Position numbers and translations under genes: made by a program | Shown: one piece after another, positions 19,012-28,892 of the stretch | How the letters are laid out: each line of letters opens with the position of its first letter | How positions within the stretch are numbered: position 1 is the stretch's first letter | NCBI RefSeq assembly: GCF_021130785.1 | Contig: NW_025776218.1 | Span: 1-64,000, forward strand | From: Homalodisca vitripennis | Lineage: Eukaryota; Arthropoda; Insecta; Hemiptera; Cicadellidae | Direction: 5' to 3' | Length of the DNA stretch: 64,000 nucleotides | Notes under the pieces: generated by a model | What the model was told of the DNA's origin: nothing | What the model saw: the letters and a program-made list of their open reading frames with translations, nothing else | Database searches by the model: none

Positions 19012-20687
19012 TAGCATGTTCACAACATGAACTAGTTGTTGTGTCGTCGAGTGATCCCTCCTAAATCCGAACTGTTCTGGTCGGATAAAGTCATCTAGGT
19101 ATGGAGCTCTTCTGGACAGGAGAAGCTTCTCGAAGAGCTTGGAGATTGTGGGAAGGAATTATATGGGGCGGAAGTTCTGTGGGAACAGGGGGGATTTTCC
19201 AGGTTTGGGAATGAGGATGACTTTGGCCACCTAGCTGGCCGGGAAGTGATGCATTCGGACGGCAGCGTTGAATATGGTAAGTAGGCAAGTCAGCAGTGTT
19301 GCAGGGGCAGCTAGTAGGGCTCTGTTTCCAATTCCATCCAGTCCGGGAGCTTTTCTCAGTTTCTTGATGAAGGCCTGTACCTCTTCCAGAGTGAACTGCT
19401 CCAGCTCCTCCTCGGGCTCCATACCAAAAAAATGGTCAAGAGTTTCCTCCACGTGTTCGCAGTGGTCCTCGTTGTAGATCTCCGCGTTTGGCCTGAACTG
19501 TTCATCCATGGTATCGGCAAAGGCCTCTGCCTTGTCCATGACGGAGGAGGCCAGGCCTCGCTGTCTGTGAAGAGGCTGGTTCGTTGGTTTCTCGCTGCGC
19601 AGGATCTTTGCAGTTTTCCATGCACTGCCATCCTCTAACTCCAGCCCAGAGAGATAAGAGTTTCACGTCTCGGTCCTGTAGTCAAACAGCAGCCGTTTGA
19701 GGATGTTGCATTGACCGTTGAAGGCTCGTTTAGCGACTGGCTGCTGGGTTTGCTGCCAGATACGTCGCAAGCATCTTCGTTTGTCCACCGCAGCTCGAAT
19801 GATGGCAGGCAGTGCTGTTCTAGTGTGCCGGGGGCGACCAGGTCGAGACGCTTCCACCAAGGTATCCGAAATTGCGGTGTGCAACTCCGAAACATACTCA
19901 TCAAGCTTGTTGGGTGTCGCTGCTGGGAGTGGGAGCTGTAGTCGCTCGCTCAGGAGACGACTGTAGCGTTCCCAGTCCGTCCTAACTAACAGGCCAGTGG
20001 GTGGGGTTCTCAAGACTGGGAATGTTGCTATTATCGCCAGGACGGGTACATGGTCAGATGACAGGTCATCAGCTACACGTACATCCACCTGGTGTTGGAG
20101 TTCCTTGAGCATGAAGAAGTCTATTACGTCAGGGATGGCGTTGAGTCGCGGTGGGTAGTGCGTGGGGTCCACAGGTGCTGCCACCAGCGTACCTCCCCGC
20201 TGATCCACATAGGCTCGAAGGCGTCGTCCCTTAGTGTTCGGCCTTCTGCTGTGCCACGATGCGTGTTTGGCATTTAAGTCCCCGCCAACGATGTCTCCAC
20301 AGCCAAACAAAGCATCTAGCTCGGCCGGGCGAAGCACTGAGTTCGGAGCGCAGTAAGCTGAAAAGATACATATTTCGGCTCCACTTGCATTGACTGCTAT
20401 CCCAGTGGATTCGAGGTCCGAGTAGTGGCAGCGGTGATTGGCCTGTGGATAACTCTCCGGTGAAACAAGATGGCAGTGCCTCCACCAGGGTGTCTTCTTC
20501 CACGCGGTGGTCTGTCCGTCCGGTAGGTTTGATAGCCTGGAACGTTGAACGCAGAGCCGGGCTGAAGGTGCTTTTCAGTCAGTAGCAGCACGTCCACGTC
20601 GTGGTCGGTAGCAAACAAGTGGAGTTCGTTCTTACGGGACATCACTCCTTTCGCGTTCCAAACAACCAGTCTTAATTGTCTATCCAT
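19012..20687 (-). pseudogene. Jockey-like LINE ORF2 fragment (endonuclease + start of RT)
   Basis: Minus-strand blocks read an APE-type endonuclease: 'LRLVVWNAKGVMSRKNELH' (20670), 'VDVLLLTEKHLQPGSAF', 'HPGGGTAILFHRR', 'IVGGDLNAKHASWHS' (20280) and 'DDLSSDHVPVLAII' (20060). A linker follows, then the beginning of reverse transcriptase: 'KAPGLDGIGNRALL' (19340), 'FPQNFRPI' and 'LFEKLLLSRRAPYL', ending at 'EQFGFRRDHSTTQQLVHV' near 19012. The RT catalytic YADD region and 3' end are missing. Frameshifts occur near 20400, 19640 and 19230. Sequence style is of the Jockey clade. The region is clearly richer in G+C than its neighbours, suggesting a different source or age. Confidence 0.8.
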
Positions 20688-21150
20688 AGACTAGGAGTTC
20701 CTGGAAGGAGACGAGAATGGCCGCAAGCAGCTCATTCGGTGATTTGCTGGTATCAGTCACAATTGTCACTAATGATGAGATCCACTTGAAAACAGCCGCG
20801 TGGGATAAGTATCCTGTCTGTTTAGGTGGCTCATCAGCAGTGTTACTCCGTTGGGTGGGTTGGTCTGCGGTATTGTGTCTAGCTGCAGGTGCAGGCTGGC
20901 TTTCCATTGTCCGCTCTTCTGCGTCGTCGGGCTTCTCTTCTTCAGGGTTTTATTGATTGGTTGACGGTTTAACGTCGACCGGACCGGACCGACCTATATT
21001 CCTCCTCCTCTGCGGTTTGAGAGCTTGGGGGATGGTCAGAGCCAGAGGTGCTGTAGGTGCAGCTGGGGCTGCAGGTGCTGCAATATATTTGGGGGGATTG
21101 GTGGCAATTACACTCTTGGTGGCGGGGTTTAAGGGCTCTACCAGAGATTA
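20680..21150 (-). pseudogene. Jockey-like LINE ORF1, C-terminal part
   Basis: A frame upstream of ORF2 on the minus strand begins with an Ala/Pro-rich stretch ('APAAPAAPTAPLALTIPQAL', about 21080), has one stop, and continues through 'EEEKPDDAEERTMESQPAP' to 'SPNELLAAILVSFQELLVYG' with a stop at 20680. It overlaps the ORF2 start by a few bases, as in Jockey elements. No zinc knuckle remains in view. From about 21160 to 21400 the sequence is still GC-rich, possibly more ORF1/5' UTR, but I see no further motif. Confidence 0.5.
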
Positions 21151-21564
21151 AGATGCTGCAGTTTCGCGGTTTTGAGGTGCCGGCGTGTCAGGGCGGAGCC
21201 GTGGACTAACTAGCACGTCCACGTACAGATATAATAATATGTCTGGGCGCGCGGGCCCGGTCGGTGGTAGGCTATGGCGCGGGGGGAAGAGGGGTGTGTG
21301 AATCGCTCATTCCTGAAAACATCACGCCCGCGCCACGGTGGCGGACTTCAAGATCGGACCAGCCGGAACGGCTTGGCTGACTTGTGACTCATCTTTCCCT
21401 CCAGCAAACCTTCCCTCCAAACAATATAATACCAGTGTGACATCTGTTGTCATAGAGTGAGCATCGTTAAACTTCAGTATTAACAGTGAGTTGTTCTAAG
21501 CTGTGTGTATTTACTGGGTGCAGTTAACTGTGAATAATTATTACGTTCAGTGTTTTTGTATTGT

Positions 21565-24087
21565 CGCTACCTTGGTTTGACAAGGTTGTAACTGACATTT
21601 TTTGCGAAAATGGGGTTATTGTTGCTTTTGATTCCCCTCTTTCTTATGTACATGAAGAACTGACTCTTACTCTTATATGTTAATAAATAACCAGACTGCT
21701 AATTTGACAAGGTTCTAACTGAAGGAATTTGGTTTACTCAGTGCAGTTTGACAAGGTTGTATCTCGCACTGATACTCTGTGGCAATCAGCTGGGCTGCTA
21801 ACTACCACGTGACTGCTAGGCTGCTATGAGAGGTTATGTTGTTCCTGACCACATGTTGTAGTTGTTACTACTTTGTTGTGTTAGTGTTTTGTTATATTAA
21901 CCTATTTATGGTAGTACTTTGAAATAATCATGGAAATGATGGAAGACAATTCGCTTCCTTGGTTTGACAAGGTTCTATCTGGTCCAACCAAAATTTTAGA
22001 GGAAACGAGTTTGAAAAATTCAAAATGCTAGAATTTTGTTCTCTGTTACAAAATGTTGTTTTGTACTCTGAATGGGGAAAAATTTCAGGTGTGTAAATTG
22101 TTTTCCCTCGGAACTCTAGCAATCTCCCAGAAACCTATCTATACCGCTCACAAAACCAAAAATGTCGTTACAAATACACCGACTTTGGACAAAAGAGGAA
22201 GGTCAGAAAACAGCCGTAGGCTACCTAGAGGCGATCCTTCTTTAGTAAGGGATCATATTAAATCTTTCCACACAGTTGAGTCCCACTACTGCAGGGCTAA
22301 GACAAACAGGAAATACTTAGGAGCTCATCTCTCGATTGCAAAAATGTACGATCTTTATGTACAAAAATGTGCATCATAAAATATTACTCCAGTCAGAAAA
22401 TCGTTATATTACAAAATCTTTACCACAGAGTTCAATCTGGGATTTCACTGTCCAAAGAGTGACAGGTGCGTTACATGCGAAAAGTTTATTGTGGCAAGAA
22501 AAACTGAAACTCTTACTGAAACGTTGCAGAAAGAATATGACTGGCATATAGGTTGTAAAAATTCAATGCGTGATGTGAGGAAGAAAGAAAAGGATAATGA
22601 CACACCAGTTTTATTGTTTGATCTTGAGAACGTCATTACAGTCCCCCACCTGATATAAGTTCGTTATTTTACTTAAGAAAGCATAACATCTACAACTTGA
22701 CAGCCTACTATACCGTTACGAAGCAAGTGTACTGCGCCATTTGGCCTGAAACTATGTCAGGTCGTGCAGGAAACGACATTGCTTCTGCCGTTAGAAGAAT
22801 CCTCGATGTAGTGGTGGACAAAAATGATATCAGTGATTTAACAACTTGGTCTGACTCTTGTGTGCCCCAAAATAGAAATAGCATTATGTCAAATGCAGTG
22901 TTGGACTTTTTAAGGGATAACCCGAGTGTTAGCTCAGTTACAATGCATTATTCATTGCCTGGCCATTCATATTGTGTACAGGAAGTCGACAGTTCACACA
23001 GCTGCATAGAGAGAGAGATGAAAAAACACGAATCTTATTCTCCCATTGGACTTGTCAGAATATTAAAGCAAGTAAGTCGCCACCAACCGTACCGAATGAT
23101 TAAAATGCAGCCTGCTGACTTCAAGAATTTTACAGAAACTTCGAAGCTTCTGAATTACAAAGAAGTTCCGTTTGCAAGTGTTTCAAGGTTGAGGTTTACA
23201 AGAACTCTCTATACTATTTTCATAAAGTCATCACATGATCCACTTGAGCCTGAAAACTGCAAATACATCAAGTTTAGCGAACCACCCCAGAGAAAGTGTA
23301 AGAAACAGACTTTATCAGCAAGCAAGCAACCCTCAAGCTCTTCTAGTAAAGTTAATGTTCTCGCAGTAAAACCGAAAATCCAAAAACAGTGTATAGATAT
23401 TTCAAAAGCAAAGAAAAAAGACATAAAGGCTGCTTTTCAGTTTATGCCATTGCAAGACCGTGAGTACTACACTGCCGTTTTAAAAATCTAGTTAAACGTG
23501 CATTGTTGTAGAATGCAAAAAGATGTTTAATAAGGAGTATCTAAGTGATACTAAACTTGATCTCTAAAATTAGTATTATTAAGAGAAGAACATTTTGTGT
23601 AGAACAATAATATGGCTAAGTGTGCCTAATTATTTACAATTTTTCTAATTTAACTTGTTTTATACACAATCATGAACCAAAACATTTAAGTTGTGATACC
23701 TCAACACTTTAAAAATACTACAGTTTATTGTTTTGTAAATATCTCATAGTTAAGTTAGCCTTGTTTGATGTTTGTAATTTTAGAAAAATAAACATGTTAG
23801 TTTGAAAAAGTTGTATGTGCACTTACACCCTTGTCACTTTAATTTTTGCTCATTTCGTCTATGACAAGGTTCTAACTGCATTTAGGCATATTTTATATAA
23901 AATCAACAGTAAAAAATTTTTTCATAAAAACAAAATGAAATGTTGCACTATAACTATATTAGACACTGAGTAAAATTTTGTTAAATTATATTCATAATGA
24001 ACAAAATTCTAGCAATTTGAATTTTCAAACTCGTTTCCTCTAAAATTTTGGTTGGACCAGATAGAACCTTGTCAAACCAAGGTAGCG
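21565..24087 (+). mobile_element. DUF7869-like DNA transposon, copy c
   Basis: Outer inverted repeats CGCTACCTTGGTTTGACAAG at 21565 and, in reverse, ending 24087, are flanked on both sides by TTGT (21561-21564; 24088-24091), a 4-bp duplication as in copy a. A longer (~85 bp) near-perfect inverted repeat is shared by 21957-22040 and 24002-24083. The word TTTGACAAGGTTNTAACTG recurs near 21577, 21695, 21748 and 23860. The element lies in the 5' region of the IS630-type gene at 24173. The 600 bp after the gene (23492-24087) is AT-rich untranslated sequence and the TIR. Confidence 0.75.
22085..23491 (+). pseudogene. DUF7869-like putative transposase, copy c, N-terminus deleted
   Basis: The reading starts abruptly next to the inner TIR copy with 'GEKFQVCKLFSLGTLAIS' (22085). 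It runs through 'KSFHTVESHYCRAKTNRKYL' (22265), 'HCPKSDRCVTCEKF' (22447), 'VLLFDLENVITVPHL' (22610), then a long open frame 22697-23491 with 'TTWSDSCVPQNRNSIM' (22840), 'LPGHSYCVQEVDSSHSCIER' (22960) and a Lys/Ser-rich tail. The CxCRxKC N-terminal motif present in a, b and d is gone. That fits the duplicated TIR having replaced the 5' end. The C-terminal 264 codons are uninterrupted, so the catalytic-core half is the best preserved of the five copies. 'VPQN' replaces the usual 'GGQN'. Confidence 0.75.
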
Positions 24088-24172
24088 TTGTGTTATTTTG
24101 TTTTAGTAAGAAGCTTATTTCATAAGCAATATGTGTGACCCCGCGTGAAATCAAAACTGAAGGGTAGAGTTT

Positions 24173-25099
24173 TTGCACAGCCAAAGTCGTGAAATTGTCA
24201 GTAATGTATATTCATTTATGAAAAAGGAGGCTGATGAAAAAACTTTAAGTATTCCCTTGGCAAAGGCCCGTGTCCGATCAGCAGTAGCTACAGGCGTCTC
24301 AGAACGTGAAATCTCAAGAATTAATAAAGAGCTTAAAAATTTAACCGTTAATAATGACAATGGTGAAAGTATCTTTCTCACCCTAAACAAATTGAAAAGG
24401 AATCGTAAAAAGCCTATTACAGGATTGGATGACTTTGACAAAGCTCTGATAAGGCGAGTTGTGTACGAGTTCCATCTTCTAAAAAACAAGCTACCAACTG
24501 TATCTTTGTTACATGTAGAATTGAAACAGCGGATCGACTTTAAAGGATCAAAATCAAGCCATTCAACAACATTACGTTAAACGTTATCAACAACATTCTT
24601 AAAGAACTTGGTTTTCAATGGAGAAGGACACAAAATAACCGCAATTGATCGAGACTAATGAAATAAGAGAAAAAAGAATTTCGTATTTAAGAGCACTCAA
24701 ACGTTACAGAGATGAAGGACGTCCAATTATATACTTAGACGAGTCTTATATACTGACAAGTCATGTGTCAAGTTCATCGTGGTCTGACGAATCAACTAAA
24801 GGAATGCGTGTTCCCATTTCGAAAGGGGAACGGTTGATACTGATATACGCAGGAAGTGAAGCTGGTATTGTTCCCAATGCATTGACAATGTGGAAGGCAT
24901 CGAGTCATTCGGGTGATTACCATGATAACGTGAATACGGAATCAATGATGAAATGGATAAGAGAAAAACTTCTGCCTAATATACCACCAAGATCAGTTAT
25001 TGTTGTTGATAACGCCCCCTATCACAATGCACAAAAAGACAAAGCACCTACTTCAAAAAGTAAGAAACAATTGATGAAAGATTGCCTTTCTAAACAATA
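24173..25099 (+). pseudogene. IS630/Tc1-mariner-type transposase (Sailor-like), 5' part
   Basis: Helix-turn-helix N-terminus ('SQSREIVSNVYSFMKKE', 'AVATGVSEREISRINKE') followed after a frame break by the DDE core: 'PIIYLDESYILTSHVSSS' (first Asp, about 24737), 'SWSDESTKGMRVPISKG' and 'VIVVDNAPYHNAQKD' (second Asp, about 25000). It ends in a stop at 25098 next to the LINE insertion at 25127. The same segment recurs beyond the LINE. The gene resembles that at 51823 in order and motifs. Transposon copy c is inserted in its upstream region. Frameshift near 24585-24645. Confidence 0.75.
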
Positions 25100-25126
25100 A
25101 ATACCTTTTTCGGATGATTGCTAGTA
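24745..25126 (+). repeat. Upstream copy of ~382-bp direct repeat flanking LINE
   Basis: This stretch of the transposase gene is repeated, with about 2-3% difference, at 27665-28047. The upstream copy ends exactly where the LINE begins, and the downstream copy begins exactly where the LINE tail ends. That geometry is a target-site duplication, although 382 bp would be extremely long. Small differences include one inserted base in the downstream copy (about 27767) and the bases creating the stop at 25098. Confidence 0.85.
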
Positions 25127-27470
25127 CATTGAATTGTCAAAGCTCTATTGATCACATTTTTACTAATTTACCTAAGAATCAATTGTCAGTAACTGGACTT
25201 GTCACAGAGCTATCAGATCATGATGCCCAGCTTTTGGAAATCTCCTACCAGAGTTTAAAGACCAACAAAAACTATTATACACAATTTAAAAGACAATTTT
25301 CAGAAATAAATATACAAAACTTTCTTATACAATTAGAATCTGAGACATGGGTAAATCTTTATCAAGCACAGGTTGATCAAAAATATGATGTTTTTTATGA
25401 CAGTTTTTATGTACTACTTTAATACATGTTTTCCAAAAGTTAAAACCAGAATTCGAAATTGTAACAGGATAAATTGGTTAAGTGATGAGTTAAGAAGACA
25501 GAAAGAGGAAATAATTAGTTTAAGCCAAACAATAAGGGTTACTAAAGATAAAGCTATGAAGCAAATAATAAAGGATCATAAAAAAACTTTACTATAGCAA
25601 AATAATTGAGGCAAAAAGTAAATGTGTAAATAATAAGATTATCACTTCAGATAACCCATGCAAATCTGCATGGAAGATTATAAATAACGAAATAAAACCA
25701 GTCACAGAAATAAGAAGTGAAACAAAATTATCGATTAATGGTGAAACGGAAAACTGATCCTTTAACAGTCTGTAAACATTTTTAACGATTACTTTGTAAA
25801 CATTGTTGATAACTATGTAATGCCAAATATTACCAATGATGCTTATGTTTTACCTACTTTAAATACTACAGAAAATCAAAATAGAACCCCAATTAAATTT
25901 CGTATCAAACCAATAAAAGAATTGGAACTGGATAAAATTATTACTTCTTTTAAAAAACAAGTATTCAATTGGTTTCGATGACGTTCCCATGCCAATCATT
26001 AAAAGAGCTAAAACTAATCAAATTAAACCGTTAACTCACCTTATTAACTCCTCATTTATAACTGGTATATTCCCCGATAAATTACAAATTTCAAGAGTAA
26101 AATCTGTTTTTTAAGAAAGGAAATACCACTGATCCAAATAATTATAGACCTTTATCTATTTTGCCTATATTTTAAAAAATCTATGAAAAAGCTATGTATA
26201 TAAGACTAATGGAGTTCCTTGAATCTAATAATTTATTTGATAGTGAACAACATGGTTTTAGACAAAATAAATCTGTTATTACTGCTGGTATTGATTTTAT
26301 TGAAGCAATTGTTGATGCAGTGGACAGAGGAGAATATGTCACAGGTATTTTCATGGATCTGTGCAAGGCGTTTGACAGTGTTTCTCATGATAATCTCATT
26401 AATACCCTTAGTAATTTGGGTATTGTTGGAACTCTTACGCTAAATTGGATACAGTCCTACCTAAACAATCAAAAACAATTTGTAGAAACAGCTTTTAAAA
26501 ATGAATTCAATCAATTAATAAGTGTAAACTCAAATCTAAGAACTGTAATTAATGGTGTCCCCCAAGGATCTATTCTTGGGCCTATATTATTCTTATGTTA
26601 TATATACTGGATTACCGAAGACTGTTGCTGGTAAAATGTGCCTATATGCGGATGACTCGAATCTTATAATTTCAAATAAGTCTCTAAAAGAAATAGAAAC
26701 CCAATCCAAAAGTAATTTAACATCAGTTAAAAAACTACTTTTCAAAAAAAATTTGCTACTTAATCTTGAAAAAACTAATTATATTTGATTTAATACAAGG
26801 CAAAACAGATGCTCAAGCGATCTTGATATAGAAATTTCTCAAGTAAAACTGACACAATTAGACAATGTAAAATTTTTAGGAATGACATTAGACAAAAATT
26901 TAACTTGGAACGAACATGTAAATAAAATTTTGAATAAAATAGCTTCTGGTTTATATGCGTTGAGGAGTATATCCAAATTCTGTACATTGGACGTTTTGAA
27001 AGTAGTGTATTTTGCTCACATACACTCCCATATAAATTTTGGTATTGTACTATATGGTGCAACTAGCGATCAAAATTTGCAAAGTATTCTTCTTCTTCAA
27101 AAAAAAGCTATACGGATCATTCTCAATTTAGATCTACGTCAGTCAGTAAAACAATATTTTTCTGAATTGGGTATCCTAACGGTGTACAGTATGTATATTT
27201 TAGAAACGGCAGTTGCAGTTAAGGAAGCTGGAGACAGTACCTGTTTTGGGCTCGTCTCATAGCTACTTGACCCGAAATCGAAACCAGTTTGCAATTCCAA
27301 AAGTAAACTTAGAATTTAGAAAAAAAACCCATTAGTAGCAGGTATAAAATTTTTCAATAGTCTTCCACAAAATATTAGAAATATTAATGACATTAAAAGT
27401 TTTAAACTCAAACTTAAAAATTATTTATTACATAAAACAATTTATTCTTTTGATGAGTTTTTTTCTGAAT
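25127..27470 (+). pseudogene. LINE ORF2 (endonuclease end, reverse transcriptase)
   Basis: Order of motifs: 'SSIDHIFTNLPKNQLSV' and 'ELSDHDAQLLEI' (end of the APE endonuclease, SDH catalytic motif, about 25210), 'NWLSDELRRQKEEI' (25475), then reverse transcriptase. The latter shows 'EQHGFRQNKSVITAGIDF' (26250), 'FMDLCKAFDSVSHDNLI' (26355, first Asp), 'GVPQGSILGPILFLCYI' (26552), 'CLYADDSNLIIS' (26638, YADD catalytic pair) and 'NVKFLGMTLDKNLTWNEHV' (26868). The tail 'AIRIILNLDLRQS' belongs to the thumb/C-terminal domain. Stops and frameshifts occur near 25420, 25600, 25760, 25960, 26110, 26620 and 27270. The clade call (Jockey/CR1 group) rests on motif style. Confidence 0.8.
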
Positions 27471-27664
27471 GACAATACGATGTAATTTATTGAGTATATT
27501 TAAGTGTATATTATGCTTCATACCATTATTATTTAGTGATCATTTAGATACCATTATTTTAATAAGCTTCTCAATTGTAATTTTGACGCCATTTTGTATT
27601 TGTATATTGTATAATGTATGATGTACAAATTGTAAATAAAGATTGTTTTGAATTGAATTGAATC
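25127..27664 (+). mobile_element. 5'-truncated LINE (Jockey/CR1-like)
   Basis: Starts inside the endonuclease domain and ends with AATAAAGATTGTTTTGAATT followed by further TTGAA units, a short repeat tail typical of several LINE clades. It is inserted in the IS630-type gene and flanked by the 382-bp repeat. The 3' untranslated part (about 27470-27664) contains AATAAA-like words. All coding belongs to one ORF2 with many frame breaks. Confidence 0.85.
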
Positions 27665-28490
27665 CTTATATACTGACAAGTCATGTGTCAAGTTCATCGT
27701 GGTCTGACGAATCAACTAAAGGAATGCGTGTTCCCATTTCGAAAGGGGAACGGTTGATACTGATATAACGCAGGAAGTGAAGCTGGTATTGTTCCCAATG
27801 CATTGACAATGTGGAAGGCATCGAGTCATTCGGGTGATTACCATGATAACGTGAATACGGAATCAATGATGAAATGGATAAGAGAAAAACTTCTGCCTAA
27901 TATACCACCAAGATCAGTTATTGTTGTTGATAACGCCCCCTATCACAATGCACAAAAAGACAGAGCACCTACTTCGAAAAGTAAGAAACAATTGATGAAA
28001 GATTGCCTTTCTAAACATCAAATACTTTTTTCGGATGATTTGCTAGTCCCGGAGCTGTACAGGGTTATTCTCCTAAATAAACCGAGATTTGTTAGGTATG
28101 AGCTTGATGAACTAGTGACCAGCAGTGGAGGACATGTTATGCTTCGGCTCCCACCATACCACCCGGACTTAAACCCTATTGAACTTATTTGGGCTGAAGT
28201 GAAAAACTACGTAGCCAGTAGAAATATTCAGTGCAGTTTTTCAAGTATTAAGTCTTTAGCGGAAGAAAAGTTTTTCACTTATAGGTGCAGAGGAATGGGC
28301 CAGAAAGTGCGAACAAGTGAAAAAAATTGAAAATGATTATGCTTCAGCTGAGCCCCAAATCGACAATCTCGTGGAAACAATGATCATTTCACTCGGCAGC
28401 AGTGACAGTGAAAAGCAGTGAAAACGCGCCAGATGACTTGAGCGGCATTGAAGACTTGGGTGATTTGAGCGGCATTGAAGATTTGGATTG
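27665..28490 (+). pseudogene. IS630/Tc1-mariner-type transposase (Sailor-like), 3' part
   Basis: Repeats the 24745-25126 segment and then continues the gene: 'VVDNAPYHNAQKDRAPTSKS', 'HQILFSDDLLVPELYRVILL' and 'LRLPPYHPDLNPIELIW' (catalytic Glu at about 28182). Frame-shifted, it ends with 'CEQVKKIENDYASAEPQ' and an acidic tail with two copies of 'DLSGIED' before a stop near 28490. There are 83 residues between the second Asp and the Glu, far more than the 34-41 of classic mariner/Tc1 and close to the spacing I recall for the Sailor (DD82E) group. From 28490 to 28888 I see only AT-rich DNA, presumably 3' UTR and flank; its TIR was not found. Confidence 0.75.
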
Positions 28491-28892
28491 AAGCGTATGT
28501 ATTAACTTTGTACATATTTTATTATTATTTATTAACATGTTTTAAATTACTTCTGTCATTAAAAAACTGTGGAGAATGTTGAATACAACATTGTTCTGTT
28601 CTATTCTATTATGTAAGGATCTAGCTTTATATTTAAGCCATTTAAAGACAGTTTAAGATTTAAAATAATAAACCTGAACTTTTATCCGTATTTTATCCTA
28701 GAAAATATATTAGGTGGGGTTTATAGGTAAGCCAAAATGTCATTTTTTCACGCTAAAAGAACTGAAGAACTGAAGACCGTACTGAGACTGGGAGAAGCTC
28801 GCGCGCCGAGTGTTTATAAATATTAAGATAACGCTTAATTTCCCCCGGAATGAGGGGTCAAAAAGTTTTTTAGACAAAAAAATGCAGTTTAA

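Noticed and set aside
24745..28047. Independent tandem duplication of the IS630-type gene unrelated to the LINE
   Set aside because: Not excluded, but both repeat boundaries coincide with the two LINE ends, which favours a duplication made at insertion.
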